Below, one piece after another: positions 9,630-17,915 of a stretch of 62,941 bases of DNA. The translations under genes were made by a program, and so were the position numbers. Within the stretch, counting starts at the first letter, position 1, and every line of letters begins with the position of its first letter. A model generated the notes under the pieces. It saw only the letters and a program-made list of their open reading frames with translations, did not search any database and was not told where the DNA came from. The stretch comes from Brevibacillus panacihumi (GTDB lineage Bacteria; Bacillota; Bacilli; Brevibacillales; Brevibacillaceae): NCBI RefSeq assembly GCF_003710985.1, contig NZ_RHHT01000053.1, forward strand, positions 1 through 62,941, given 5' to 3'.

Positions 9630-9956
9630 ATGACAGTTCCATTTGCAGCATTCACTTCCCCGCTCAACTGGCAGCAGGTCTCCCTGTTGCTTGATACGGT
9701 ACAGTATTTTGAGGATGCACCGAAGTGGTTGTCCATCCCTGATGAGGAGAAAAGAAGCGTCCCCGTCCCCATGACGGCAGATACGCTGCGGGCCATGCTT
9801 GAGACTTTGGATGAAGAGGATGCCTTTACAACGCAAGTCTTTACCATAAAATGGGATCCCTCTGAGGCAGAGGATTCCGGGACATTGATCGTAGGATTGC
9901 CTTCAGGTGAGCAGATCCGCCAACCTGCCGTACTGTCTCAGTTTTCCCCGGTCTAA
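9630..9956 (+). CDS. hypothetical protein downstream of parC
   Basis: A 108-residue soluble, acidic protein that starts 7 bases after parC; AGGATGAGGAT covers the parC stop. Predicted mixed alpha/beta: an N-terminal helix (SPLNWQQVSLLLDTVQYFED), then AMLETLDEEDAF, then beta-like VFTIKWD and TLIVGLPSG. I recognise no family. Tight spacing suggests co-transcription with parEC. Nothing shows a topological role. Confidence 0.75.
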   Translation: MTVPFAAFTSPLNWQQVSLLLDTVQYFEDAPKWLSIPDEEKRSVPVPMTADTLRAMLETLDEEDAFTTQVFTIKWDPSEAEDSGTLIVGLPSGEQIRQPAVLSQFSPV

Positions 9957-9991
9957 CAGGCCCATTGGCTTTTTGCTGTCTAAAAGGGATG

Positions 9992-10017
9992 CCTCCTGCG
10001 CACACTATGGTAGGAGG
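9992..10017 (+). promoter_or_regulatory. hairpin that can sequester a Shine-Dalgarno
   Basis: CCTCCT (9992-9997) is complementary to AGGAGG (10012-10017), which is the ribosome binding site of the next gene. The resulting 6-bp stem with a 14-base loop could mask translation initiation. The stem is short, so regulation is only a possibility. Confidence 0.35.
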
Positions 10018-10025
10018 TGTCCACT

Positions 10026-10229
10026 GTGGAGCGCAATATGAATGTGAATGGCAGAGAGTATCATTTTGCCACTACCTATGACGGGGATTCGCAGTACAAT
10101 GTGCAGGTACGCAGCGGCGACAAAGTCGTGACGATGTTCAAAATTGCTGCTGAGTCGGAAGAAGAAGTATTCGACGCAGCCAAGGCTCATTTTTCTGCAG
10201 ATGTAGAAATGGGCAATATAAACGTATAA
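10026..10229 (+). CDS. small hypothetical protein
   Basis: A 67-residue protein from a GTG start eight bases after GGAGG; an upstream in-frame GTG at 10017 would overlap the ribosome binding site. The sequence alternates short beta-like stretches (REYHFATTYDG, YNVQVRSGDKVVTMFKIAA) with a helix (SEEEVFDAAKAHF). It lacks signal or membrane segments. Function unknown. A terminator follows, so it may be the last gene of the parEC transcript or have its own promoter. Confidence 0.75.
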   Translation: MERNMNVNGREYHFATTYDGDSQYNVQVRSGDKVVTMFKIAAESEEEVFDAAKAHFSADVEMGNINV

Positions 10230-10242
10230 GAGTTGGCAAGTG

Positions 10243-10276
10243 CGCTGCTTCCGGTCGTTGGGGGCAGCGTTTTCTT
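10243..10276 (+). terminator. Rho-independent terminator
   Basis: CGCTGCTTCC pairs with GGGGGCAGCG (10 bp with two G-U pairs) around a 7-base loop and is followed by TTTTCTTTT. Confidence 0.7.
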
Positions 10277-10337
10277 TTCATCCTGCTTGAAATATGCTAC
10301 AACAGGGAAGAAGGAATGGAGCGGAAGGAGCAATGAC

Positions 10338-12713
10338 ATGGATCAGCTTCAGGAACGGGACTTGTACACCACGATCCAGCAGTGGCGAAAGGAGTTTCCC
10401 AAAACGGCAGAACTTTCGGAAGGAACCTGCATGGCTATGCTGGAAGAGATCGAACAGCGAAGATCAAAAGAACCGCTGGAATGGCTAGATCGGGCAGAAG
10501 CGGTCGTGCTGACCTGCCTTTCCTCGCTGCGCTGGAACAAGGCTGGCGGGCATCGCTTGGCAAGGGAATGGCTGGAACGCGCTGTCCAGTTGGACCCGGA
10601 ATACCATGTTGCCCTCGAACTGTTGCTTCGTCAGGAAATCTTGCATTTGCGGGAGGAACAGGCATTAAACGAAAATTTCCCGACCATCCGGGAGACCGAT
10701 AACGTAGTGACGCGCAGGAGAAATGTAGAGGTCTTGACGAAGCTTGCTGGCGAAGCAAAGCAATTCACGGCTCGGCAGCTTGCCAACATCGCGCATGTCC
10801 AGGAGCTGGCCCGCAAACTGGCGGATGAGCAGACAATCAAATGGACGGCTGATTTGAACCAGCTTTTCAAAGATCGCGAAGAACTTGTAGAGAAATTGCA
10901 GCTCCAGGTGGATGCTTACGCCGCCTCGTTGTCAGGCGTCTTTTTTTCCACAGAGCTGTTGGGACAGCTGCAAGAGACCATTCGCGCCATTCAGGAGCAG
11001 CGAAACCGTTTGGAGCAGATCTGGCAGGATTTTGAGCTGCGACAAGACACAGAAGAAAAACCGGCAAAGACGGAATCATCGGCCCTTGAGGAATTGGAAG
11101 GATTGATCGGACTGAATGAGATCAAGGAGCGCGTCCGACAGCTTGCCCAGTTTTTGCAATATCGGCAAAAGCGTGAGGAGAAGGGCTGGCACATGCAGGA
11201 CGAATTGCCCCTTCACCTCGTCCTGATGGGCAAACCCGGCACGGGGAAAACGACCTTGGCGCGTCTGATCGCCCGTCTGTACAAAGAGCTGGGGCTGCTC
11301 GCGTCCGGACAGCTGATTGAAGTGGACCGTTCCCATCTGGTCGGCGGTTATGTCGGTCAGACGGAACAGCGAGTCATGGATGCAGTCAAACGCGCAGACG
11401 GCGGGGTTCTTTTTATCGATGAAGCCTACAGTTTGAAACGTGCGGACAGTTCCGGAAGCGATTATGGACAGGCTGCGATCGATACGCTGGTGGCTGCGAT
11501 GACAGGCGGGGAGTACGCCGGGCGTTTTGTCGTCATGCTGGCAGGCTATCCCGAAGAGATGCGGAACTTTTTGTATGCCAACCCCGGCTTGTACAGCCGA
11601 TTTCCAGAGGCGGGACATTTTCTGCTGCCGGATTATTCGACCGATGAGCTGGTGCAGATCGCATCCCAAGTCGCCCAGCGAAATGACTTTCTCCTCACAG
11701 AGGAAGCAATCCGCAGCTTGCGGCAGCGCATCGAAAAATCACGAGTCGACGAAAGCTTTGGCAATGCACGGACGGCCGCCAACCTCATACTTGACGCAAT
11801 TTTTGCCAAAGGAAAAGCAACGGCAGGCAAAGACCTGCAATGGAGCGATTTCACCGTCCTGTACCCGGATGATATTCATGCAGATGCCTCAAACGAGGAG
11901 CCTGCTGCGGCATCCGAGCGGCTGCAAGCTTTGATCGGGCTGGATCAGGTGAAGGCGGAACTGGCGAAAATCACGGCTTTTGTTCGCGTCCAAAAAGAGC
12001 GTGCTGAAAGGGGAATGAAGGCAAGCCCCGTGGAGCTGCATGCTGTCTTTACGGGGAATCCCGGGACTGGCAAGACGACGGTGGCTGCCTTGTACGCACA
12101 GATTCTGCAGGAGATTGGCTATCTCAAGCGTGGGCATCTCGTCGTAGCAAGCAGAGCGGATCTCGTCGCGGGTTATGTAGGACAGACGGCAGCGCTGACG
12201 AAAAGAAAGATTCGGGAAGCCCTCGGGGGAGTGCTGTTCATCGATGAAGCATACGCCTTGTTTGGTACAAGTGAACAGGACTACGGGCAAGAGGTCGTCC
12301 ATACGCTCGTAGAGGAAATGACGAGACATGGCGAAAATTTGGTGGTTGTCCTCGCTGGCTACACAGAGGAAATGAATCGCTTGTTGCTCAGCAATCCGGG
12401 GCTGGTCTCCCGGTTTAAAAAATATGTCCATTTTCCGGATTATACGGTGGAACAACTGGTGCAGATCGTGGCACGGGAAGGGAAGAATGCCGGCTATCTG
12501 ATCACGGACGAAACCGTCGAAAAGCTGGCCGCTAGGCTCGCAGAGATTGCTGAGAAGCATGGCATCGGCGGCAATGGACGCTTCGCCAAAAATCTGGTGC
12601 AGGAAGCGATGCAAAATCAGGCGATTCGCTTGACAGAGATTCCACAAGAACAATGGGATCCCATGCAGCTTGCCGAATTGACGTGGGCAGATTTTCAGCG
12701 TTGTCTGGAGTAA
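10338..12713 (+). CDS. double AAA+ ATPase of the CbxX/CfxQ (SpoVK) family
   Basis: A 791-residue protein. Residues 1-250 are helical and TPR-like or coiled-coil (WLDRAEAVVLTC, REWLERAVQLDPEYHVA). Two CbxX-type AAA+ modules follow. The first has Walker A GKPGTGKTT (298-306) and Walker B VLFIDEAY (357-364). The second has GNPGTGKTT (573-581) and VLFIDEAY (632-639). Both contain the GYVGQT pore-loop region typical of this family. SpoVK of B. subtilis and RuBisCO activase CbbX have one module; ESX EccA has TPRs plus one. Both modules appear catalytically intact. The ATG at 10338 has GGAAGGAG seven bases upstream. The substrate is unknown; a role in sporulation or protein remodelling is inference. 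Confidence 0.88.
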   Translation: MDQLQERDLYTTIQQWRKEFPKTAELSEGTCMAMLEEIEQRRSKEPLEWLDRAEAVVLTCLSSLRWNKAGGHRLAREWLERAVQLDPEYHVALELLLRQEILHLREEQALNENFPTIRETDNVVTRRRNVEVLTKLAGEAKQFTARQLANIAHVQELARKLADEQTIKWTADLNQLFKDREELVEKLQLQVDAYAASLSGVFFSTELLGQLQETIRAIQEQRNRLEQIWQDFELRQDTEEKPAKTESSALEELEGLIGLNEIKERVRQLAQFLQYRQKREEKGWHMQDELPLHLVLMGKPGTGKTTLARLIARLYKELGLLASGQLIEVDRSHLVGGYVGQTEQRVMDAVKRADGGVLFIDEAYSLKRADSSGSDYGQAAIDTLVAAMTGGEYAGRFVVMLAGYPEEMRNFLYANPGLYSRFPEAGHFLLPDYSTDELVQIASQVAQRNDFLLTEEAIRSLRQRIEKSRVDESFGNARTAANLILDAIFAKGKATAGKDLQWSDFTVLYPDDIHADASNEEPAAASERLQALIGLDQVKAELAKITAFVRVQKERAERGMKASPVELHAVFTGNPGTGKTTVAALYAQILQEIGYLKRGHLVVASRADLVAGYVGQTAALTKRKIREALGGVLFIDEAYALFGTSEQDYGQEVVHTLVEEMTRHGENLVVVLAGYTEEMNRLLLSNPGLVSRFKKYVHFPDYTVEQLVQIVAREGKNAGYLITDETVEKLAARLAEIAEKHGIGGNGRFAKNLVQEAMQNQAIRLTEIPQEQWDPMQLAELTWADFQRCLE

Positions 12714-12816
12714 ATTTTTTTCGTTTTGTGATGATCGTTACAGATTTTTCCCTCTGTACCCTCTATAATCAAAATCAAGAGATAGCACGCAAGAGAAAAG
12801 AAAGGAGGTGTAGCTC

Positions 12817-12927
12817 ATGTACCCAGCAAAACCAAGTGTAAAAGAAATTGTCAAAGGAAGCGGCTTTGGCAAGATTTTGAAAACGAATGAACTGCTGAGA
12901 GTTAAACCAGCCATTTCTGCGAAGTAA
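12817..12927 (+). CDS. 36-residue basic peptide
   Basis: A short frame with a near-perfect ribosome binding site, AAAGGAGGTG (12801-12810), six bases before ATG. The peptide starts MYPAKPSVKEIVKGSGFGKI and ends PAISAK. It is strongly basic, with a GSGFGK turn and no hydrophobic signal sequence. A -10-like TATAAT sits at 12764-12769, but no good -35 accompanies it. No homologue is recognised. Expression is likely from the ribosome binding site; function unknown. Confidence 0.55.
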   Translation: MYPAKPSVKEIVKGSGFGKILKTNELLRVKPAISAK

Positions 12928-13051
12928 TCAAGAAGGTCCTTTTTTCTTCCATTAATGCCCCGCATGAATTCCGCAAACGCCCGAAAATGGGACAAAGCCA
13001 ACCTTCCTGTTGAGGGTACAAGCCATTCATTGGCTGAATCGTAACGAAAGG

Positions 13052-13090
13052 AAAAAGGCGTGTGACTGCTAACAGCCCACACGCCTTTTT
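13052..13090. terminator. bidirectional terminator
   Basis: A 13-bp perfect inverted repeat, AAAAAGGCGTGTG with CACACGCCTTTTT, has T runs in both directions. It ends the pucR-type gene on the minus strand and can stop plus-strand transcription from the peptide gene. Confidence 0.9.
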
Positions 13091-13091
13091 C

Positions 13092-14738
13092 CTATTTCTG
13101 CATCGAATTCGCAGGAGACTCCTTCTGCACCCAGCTTAGCGAGCGCAGCGCAATCTCCAGACAGATCCGGCGTTCCGGCGAGGTGAAATCTTCTCCGATG
13201 CATTCCCTGATTTTATCCAGACGATGGTATAGCGTTTGCCGATGGATAAACAGTTTCTCTGCCGTTTCCTGTTTGGAGAGATGGCAATCGAGATAGACGC
13301 GCAATGTGTGGACGAGGGAGGAGCCGTGTTTATCATCATATTGGATCAACGGGCCCAGATAATCCGCGATAAAGCTTTGCAGCACCGGCTCCTGGGGAAT
13401 GTGGAAAAGCAGCCGGAACAAACCGAGATCCGCGAAGTAGGGACTGGCAGACTCATGCTGAAACAAAAGCGCTTGCTCCGCTTCAGCCAGATGCTTGGAC
13501 GCATCAGAGAAGCGGTGGCTGCTGCGGCTGACCCCGAACCGGATTGTGGTATCAGCCCCCATCAGCTGGGCAAGAATTCGCTGCAGCTCAGCCATGACTC
13601 GATCCAGCAGCTTGCGGGGACGGCTGACCGGCTGTTTTTCCACAAGCAGAAAAGTAAAGCGATTGCCGACACAGCGGATAAAGGGCCGAAAGCCCAAACG
13701 CTCCAGCAGTGAACGAAAGACGGCCGTTGCGTCATGGGGCGGAAGCGTCTCTTCCTGACTGCCATTGCGCTCAAAGGCAAGCATCATCAGATGATAAGCT
13801 GGCGGACGTGCAGAGGCGGAGATACCCAGGATCGTGCGGATCTGCTCCTCTGTCAAAGGACGTCTGGCGAGCAAATCGTCGAATAAACGGTACTCCATCG
13901 CCAGGGCCTGTTCTTCCACAAACATCTTGCGCATCAAAATCTGCGCGATCGCATGAACGGTATTGTCCAGCGTGAGGAGGATGAACTCATCGGCTGTTCG
14001 CTCGTATAAAATCATGCCGACATAGGCGAGAAGATGTCCCATCGCCATGACTGGCTGGTAAACAATCTGTTTTTTATCATTCAAGGGTAAAAAATGGGCA
14101 TTGGGGTTCGCTTTGTCATCTGCTAAAAATTGTTCCCGCATCAAAGCGGACAGCTCCGTTTGAACTACTTGCGCGACCGGAGGAGAGAACAATGGTAAAG
14201 AATCCGGCGTATAGAGAAAAACTTGGGTTTGTACAGCTGATTGAAAGTGCTGGAGCAGCTTCGGCAAACCGTGTGACTGCAAGCTGAGCTGTTGCAGGCT
14301 TCGCGAGTAGGATTCGAGGTCTCGCAACGCCCGGAGCTGCCGGTTCGTCAGATGCTCATGCAGATCGAGCGTAATGTCGACGAAACGGACAGGCTGATGA
14401 AAAACGATCAGGGGGAACTGGTGATGATCCGCCATTTCCAGCATATCAGCTGGAATCATCGGCAGATAGGTGCCCAATTCCACGCATAATCCGACTGCTT
14501 TGCGATGAATCAGCTCGGACAGATAGGCCAGGCGCTTTTCCTTCGCTTCCCCGAAGCCCAATCCGGTCGTGAGAATCAGCTCACCCCCATTCAGGTACTT
14601 TCCCGTATCAGCAGATTCCAGTACATGAACCCAGCGGATCGGACGGGACAAGCCTTTGCTCCCCGCGACCACCTGGGCGTGCTGAAAAGAAGGACGGCGC
14701 AGCGCTTCCCCTACACTCAAACGCCAATCATTGCTCAT
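13092..14738 (-). CDS. PucR-family transcriptional regulator
   Basis: A 548-residue regulator. The N-terminal PucR domain (about 5-125; SVGEALRRPSFQHAQVVAGS, GGELILTTGLGF) is followed by a GAF-like/GGDEF-like middle region. The C-terminal PucR-type helix-turn-helix contains YLDCHLSKQETAEKLFIHRQ and TLYHRLDKI. PucR proteins usually activate purine, pyrimidine or amino-acid catabolic genes in response to a pathway metabolite. It is divergent from malonate-semialdehyde dehydrogenase and an aminotransferase, so control of pyrimidine/beta-alanine catabolism is likely. The ATG at 14738 is preferred over one 24 bases upstream because GAGG lies six bases before it. It overlaps nothing. Confidence 0.9.
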   Translation of the reverse strand: MSNDWRLSVGEALRRPSFQHAQVVAGSKGLSRPIRWVHVLESADTGKYLNGGELILTTGLGFGEAKEKRLAYLSELIHRKAVGLCVELGTYLPMIPADMLEMADHHQFPLIVFHQPVRFVDITLDLHEHLTNRQLRALRDLESYSRSLQQLSLQSHGLPKLLQHFQSAVQTQVFLYTPDSLPLFSPPVAQVVQTELSALMREQFLADDKANPNAHFLPLNDKKQIVYQPVMAMGHLLAYVGMILYERTADEFILLTLDNTVHAIAQILMRKMFVEEQALAMEYRLFDDLLARRPLTEEQIRTILGISASARPPAYHLMMLAFERNGSQEETLPPHDATAVFRSLLERLGFRPFIRCVGNRFTFLLVEKQPVSRPRKLLDRVMAELQRILAQLMGADTTIRFGVSRSSHRFSDASKHLAEAEQALLFQHESASPYFADLGLFRLLFHIPQEPVLQSFIADYLGPLIQYDDKHGSSLVHTLRVYLDCHLSKQETAEKLFIHRQTLYHRLDKIRECIGEDFTSPERRICLEIALRSLSWVQKESPANSMQK

Positions 14739-14770
14739 CTTCCACCTCGTTACAGACTCCAATTGGAGGA

Positions 14771-14822
14771 ACTAGACATACTGTAAGATCAATGTAAGTC
14801 AACCAATGACGCTTTGTCTAGT
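14771..14822. promoter_or_regulatory. inverted repeat between the PucR gene and mmsA
   Basis: ACTAGACA (14771-14778) and TGTCTAGT (14815-14822) are perfect 8-base inverted arms 36 bases apart in the 150-base divergent region. This spacing would place the two arms on nearly the same DNA face. It is a candidate operator for the PucR-type regulator. No clear SigA -35 was seen for mmsA, which would fit an activated promoter. Confidence 0.4.
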
Positions 14823-14888
14823 GATAATGGATTGAAAATTCCGATAAAATAAAGCTGAGAAGAACAATGAACGCAAGGAGTTGATAGG

Positions 14889-16397
14889 ATGAGTCAGACA
14901 ACTGTCACCCAACCTTTGAAAAATTACATCGGCGGTCAGTGGATCGAAGCGAAAGCCTCCCGCTACGAGGATGTACCGAATCCGGCAACGGGAGAAATTC
15001 TTTCACAAGTACCGATCTCTACCAAAGAGGATGTGGACAAGGCTGTTCAGGCAGCAAAGGAGGCCTTCCCGGCATGGAGCGAGACGCCAGTAATAGACAG
15101 GGCACGCATCATGTTTCGCTTCCACCATCTTTTGACCAAGCACGAGGAAGAATTGGCGCGGATGATTACCATGGAGAACGGAAAAAACCTGCCAGAGGCG
15201 CATGCCGAGCTATTGCGCGCACTCGAAATGGTGGAATTCGCCTGCGGCATGCCCACCCTGTTAATGGGCGAGACCTTGCCCAATATCGCAAAGAGTATCG
15301 ACAGCCATGTCATTCGCTTCCCGCTCGGTGTGGTCGCAGGGATCACGCCATTCAACTTTCCCGTCATGGTGCCAATGTGGATGTACCCCATCGCAATCAC
15401 GGCAGGCAATACCTTTGTCTTGAAGCCGTCTGAGCGCACGCCGATCTCCAGTGTGCGGATCGCAGAATTGCTGAAAGAAGCGGGACTGCCGGACGGGGTG
15501 TTCAATGTCGTCAACGGGGCGCATGATGTCGTCAACGGCTTGCTGGAGCATCCCGATGTGAAGGGCATCTCTTTTGTCGGATCGCAGCCAGTGGCCGAAT
15601 ACGTCTACAAGACAGGAGCGGCCCACGGCAAGCGCGTACAGGCACTGGCGGGAGCGAAGAATCATCACCTTGTCATGCCGGATACAGACCTGCGCCGTGC
15701 CGCGAAAACGATTGTCAGTTCGGCATTTGGCTGTGCAGGAGAACGCTGTATGGCAGCCAGTGCCGTCGTTGCTGTCGAAGAGATCGCAGATGAGCTGGTT
15801 CAGCTTTTGATCGAGGAATCGAACGCTCTGGTGATGGGCGATGGGCTGGAGCAAGGCGTGGACCTCGGCCCCGTAATCCGGGACAGCCATCTCGCCAAAG
15901 TCCACGGCTTCATCGAAAAAGGACTGGAAGCGGGCGCAGATTTGGTGCGTGACGGCAGGGAGGATGCGAAAGGGAAGGACGCGGGTTATTTCCTCGGCCC
16001 CACGATTTTTGACAAGGCTGATGCCGAGATGGTGATTGTCCGCGATGAGATTTTTGCTCCGGTGCTGAGTGTCATGCGGGTCGGAAGCTTCGAGGAAGGC
16101 CTGGAGACGATCAGCCGTTCCCGCTACGGAAATGGCGCGACGATCTACACCAACAATGGAAAATGGGGACGCGAGTTCGTGCAGCGGGTAGAAGCCGGCA
16201 TGGTAGGCGTCAACGTCGGAGTGCCGGCACCAATGGGCTTTTTCGCCTTCTCCGGATGGAAGCAGTCTTTTTACGGCGATCTGCACGCGAACGGCAAGGA
16301 TGGTGTAGAGTTTTTCACCAAGAAAAAGACAGTGACATCACGTTGGTTCGAGGATGGAGATACGAGTATCGGATCGCAAAAAGTCTTTGTGAAATAA
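14889..16397 (+). CDS. mmsA: CoA-acylating (methyl)malonate-semialdehyde dehydrogenase
   Basis: NAD-dependent ALDH-superfamily enzyme, 502 residues, the usual MmsA/IolA length. It oxidises malonate semialdehyde or methylmalonate semialdehyde with decarboxylation to acetyl-CoA or propionyl-CoA. Visible motifs are GGQWIEAK near the N-terminus, the PFNFPVMVPMWM region (154-165) typical of MmsA, the FVGSQPVAEYVY nucleotide region, and catalytic C287 in FGCAGERCMAAS. AAGGAG lies about 8 bases before the ATG. An omega-aminotransferase that would make its substrate starts 15 bases downstream. Together they complete beta-alanine degradation begun by the enzymes at 22-27 kb. Confidence 0.93.
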   Translation: MSQTTVTQPLKNYIGGQWIEAKASRYEDVPNPATGEILSQVPISTKEDVDKAVQAAKEAFPAWSETPVIDRARIMFRFHHLLTKHEEELARMITMENGKNLPEAHAELLRALEMVEFACGMPTLLMGETLPNIAKSIDSHVIRFPLGVVAGITPFNFPVMVPMWMYPIAITAGNTFVLKPSERTPISSVRIAELLKEAGLPDGVFNVVNGAHDVVNGLLEHPDVKGISFVGSQPVAEYVYKTGAAHGKRVQALAGAKNHHLVMPDTDLRRAAKTIVSSAFGCAGERCMAASAVVAVEEIADELVQLLIEESNALVMGDGLEQGVDLGPVIRDSHLAKVHGFIEKGLEAGADLVRDGREDAKGKDAGYFLGPTIFDKADAEMVIVRDEIFAPVLSVMRVGSFEEGLETISRSRYGNGATIYTNNGKWGREFVQRVEAGMVGVNVGVPAPMGFFAFSGWKQSFYGDLHANGKDGVEFFTKKKTVTSRWFEDGDTSIGSQKVFVK

Positions 16398-16412
16398 AAG
16401 GGGGATGCTGCC

Positions 16413-17774
16413 ATGGAACAAGAGCAACTGACAAAACCTTACGATAAGGAGAGCTTGCTTGATTCAGACCGCACGCATATGTGGCATCATATGTCGCCGT
16501 ACAACCCCAATCCCATGATCGCTACCGAAGCGAGCGGCTCCTGGATCACGGATATCGACGGCAATCGCTACCTGGATGGCATGTCGGGCTTATGGTGCGT
16601 CAACATCGGCTACGGCAGGCAAGAGCTGGCTGATGCCGCTTATGAGCAGTTGAAGCAGTTGGCCTATTTCCCACTAACACAAAGCCACGTCCCCGCCATT
16701 CGACTCGCCGAGAAGGTAAGCGAGTGGCTGGGAGCGGAGTATCGCGTCTTCTTCTCCAACAGCGGGTCGGAAGCCAATGAAGTGGCGTTTAAACTGGCGC
16801 GCCAATACCATCATCAGAATGGCGAGCCGGGACGCTACAAGTTTATCTCCCGTCACCGCGCTTATCACGGCAACACGATGGGCTCTCTGGCAGCGACCGG
16901 ACAGTCGATCCGCAAAGAAAAATACGAACCATTGGCTCCGGGCTTCCTCCATGTCCCGCCGCCGTATTGCTATCGCTGTCCAGTCGGAAAAACGTACGGG
17001 GATTGCAGTCTGGAATGCGCCCAGTTCTTCGATCAAGCGATCAACTGGGAAGGCGAGAAAACGGTGGCGGCGGTCATCATGGAGCCTACGATCACAGGGG
17101 GCGGCGTCATCGTTCCGCCGCCGGAATACATGCCCAAAGTACGCGAGATTTGCGATAAATACGGAGTGCTTTTGATTGTCGACGAGGTCATCTGTGGATT
17201 CGGACGTTCAGGCCAGAAATTCGGACATCAAAACTTCGGGATCAAACCGGACATCGTGACGATGGCGAAGGGGATTACAAGCGCTTATCTGCCGCTCTCC
17301 GCGACGGCTGTACGAGCGGAAATCGCCGATTCCTTCAAAGAACAGGGAACCAACCAGCATTTCCGCCACGTCAATACCTTTGGCGGCAATCCGGCAGCTT
17401 GTGCGCTGGCGCTCAAAAATTTGGAGTTGATGGAAGAGGAGCAATTGGTGGAGAGAGCCGAGCAGTTGGGTGCCGAGCTGCGCGCCAAACTCGCTTTCTT
17501 GGCTGATCATCCACTGGTTGGCGACATCCGCAGCTTCGGCTTCCTGATGGGTATTGAGATGGTGGAAGACAAACAAACCAAGGAACCGGCGGCCCCGGCC
17601 AAATTGACCCAGGCCATCGCGGAATGCAAGAAGCGAGGGCTGATCATCGGTCGCAACGGCGACACGATTCCGGGATATAACAATGTGCTCACCCTGTCTC
17701 CGCCATTCTCTACCACAAGCGAGGATCTGGATTTTATTGCCAATGTCATGAAGGAAGCTTTCGAGACGCTCTAA
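16413..17774 (+). CDS. class III omega-amino acid aminotransferase (beta-alanine:pyruvate type)
   Basis: A PLP-dependent enzyme of 453 residues that probably transfers the amino group of beta-alanine (and 3-aminoisobutyrate) to pyruvate, giving malonate semialdehyde. Seen are the substrate loop MSGLWCVNIGYGRQ, the phosphate-binding SNSGSEANE (115-123), D257 in LLIVDEVICGFGR, and the Schiff-base lysine K286 in IVTMAKGITSAYLP. These are diagnostic of class III transaminases. GGGGGATG precedes the ATG. It forms an operon with mmsA and ends in a strong terminator. The precise amino donor is inferred from the neighbourhood. Confidence 0.9.
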   Translation: MEQEQLTKPYDKESLLDSDRTHMWHHMSPYNPNPMIATEASGSWITDIDGNRYLDGMSGLWCVNIGYGRQELADAAYEQLKQLAYFPLTQSHVPAIRLAEKVSEWLGAEYRVFFSNSGSEANEVAFKLARQYHHQNGEPGRYKFISRHRAYHGNTMGSLAATGQSIRKEKYEPLAPGFLHVPPPYCYRCPVGKTYGDCSLECAQFFDQAINWEGEKTVAAVIMEPTITGGGVIVPPPEYMPKVREICDKYGVLLIVDEVICGFGRSGQKFGHQNFGIKPDIVTMAKGITSAYLPLSATAVRAEIADSFKEQGTNQHFRHVNTFGGNPAACALALKNLELMEEEQLVERAEQLGAELRAKLAFLADHPLVGDIRSFGFLMGIEMVEDKQTKEPAAPAKLTQAIAECKKRGLIIGRNGDTIPGYNNVLTLSPPFSTTSEDLDFIANVMKEAFETL

Positions 17775-17783
17775 GCTGAAGAT

Positions 17784-17827
17784 AGATCCTGTTTCCCAGT
17801 AAAAGGGGAAGCGGGATCTTCTTTTTT
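17784..17827 (+). terminator. Rho-independent terminator
   Basis: A 14-bp stem (AGATCCTGTTTCCC with GGGAAGCGGGATCT, G-U pairs allowed) with an 8-base loop and TTCTTTTTT. It ends the mmsA-aminotransferase operon. Confidence 0.88.
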
Positions 17828-17915
17828 GGTATTCTTGGATGACTCAGCATGGTCTTTCACAAAATTATCCTGTACACTATCAAAGGAACGATCAAACAAC
17901 AACAGGAGGGGCGAG

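Noticed and set aside
9957..9985. Terminator after the gene downstream of parC
   Set aside because: GGCC-N4-GGC followed by five Ts gives only a 3-4 bp stem, too weak to call.
10017..10025. Earlier GTG start for the 67-residue protein
   Set aside because: That GTG overlaps the GGAGG ribosome binding site; the GTG at 10026 has ideal spacing.
12738..13082. 114-codon minus-strand frame over the peptide gene
   Set aside because: It starts inside the terminator at 13052-13090 and has no ribosome binding site. The plus-strand peptide with AAAGGAGGTG is the better explanation.
15261..16286. 341-codon minus-strand frame
   Set aside because: It is antisense to mmsA, which has catalytic and cofactor motifs and full family length. 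The antisense translation has no recognisable family.
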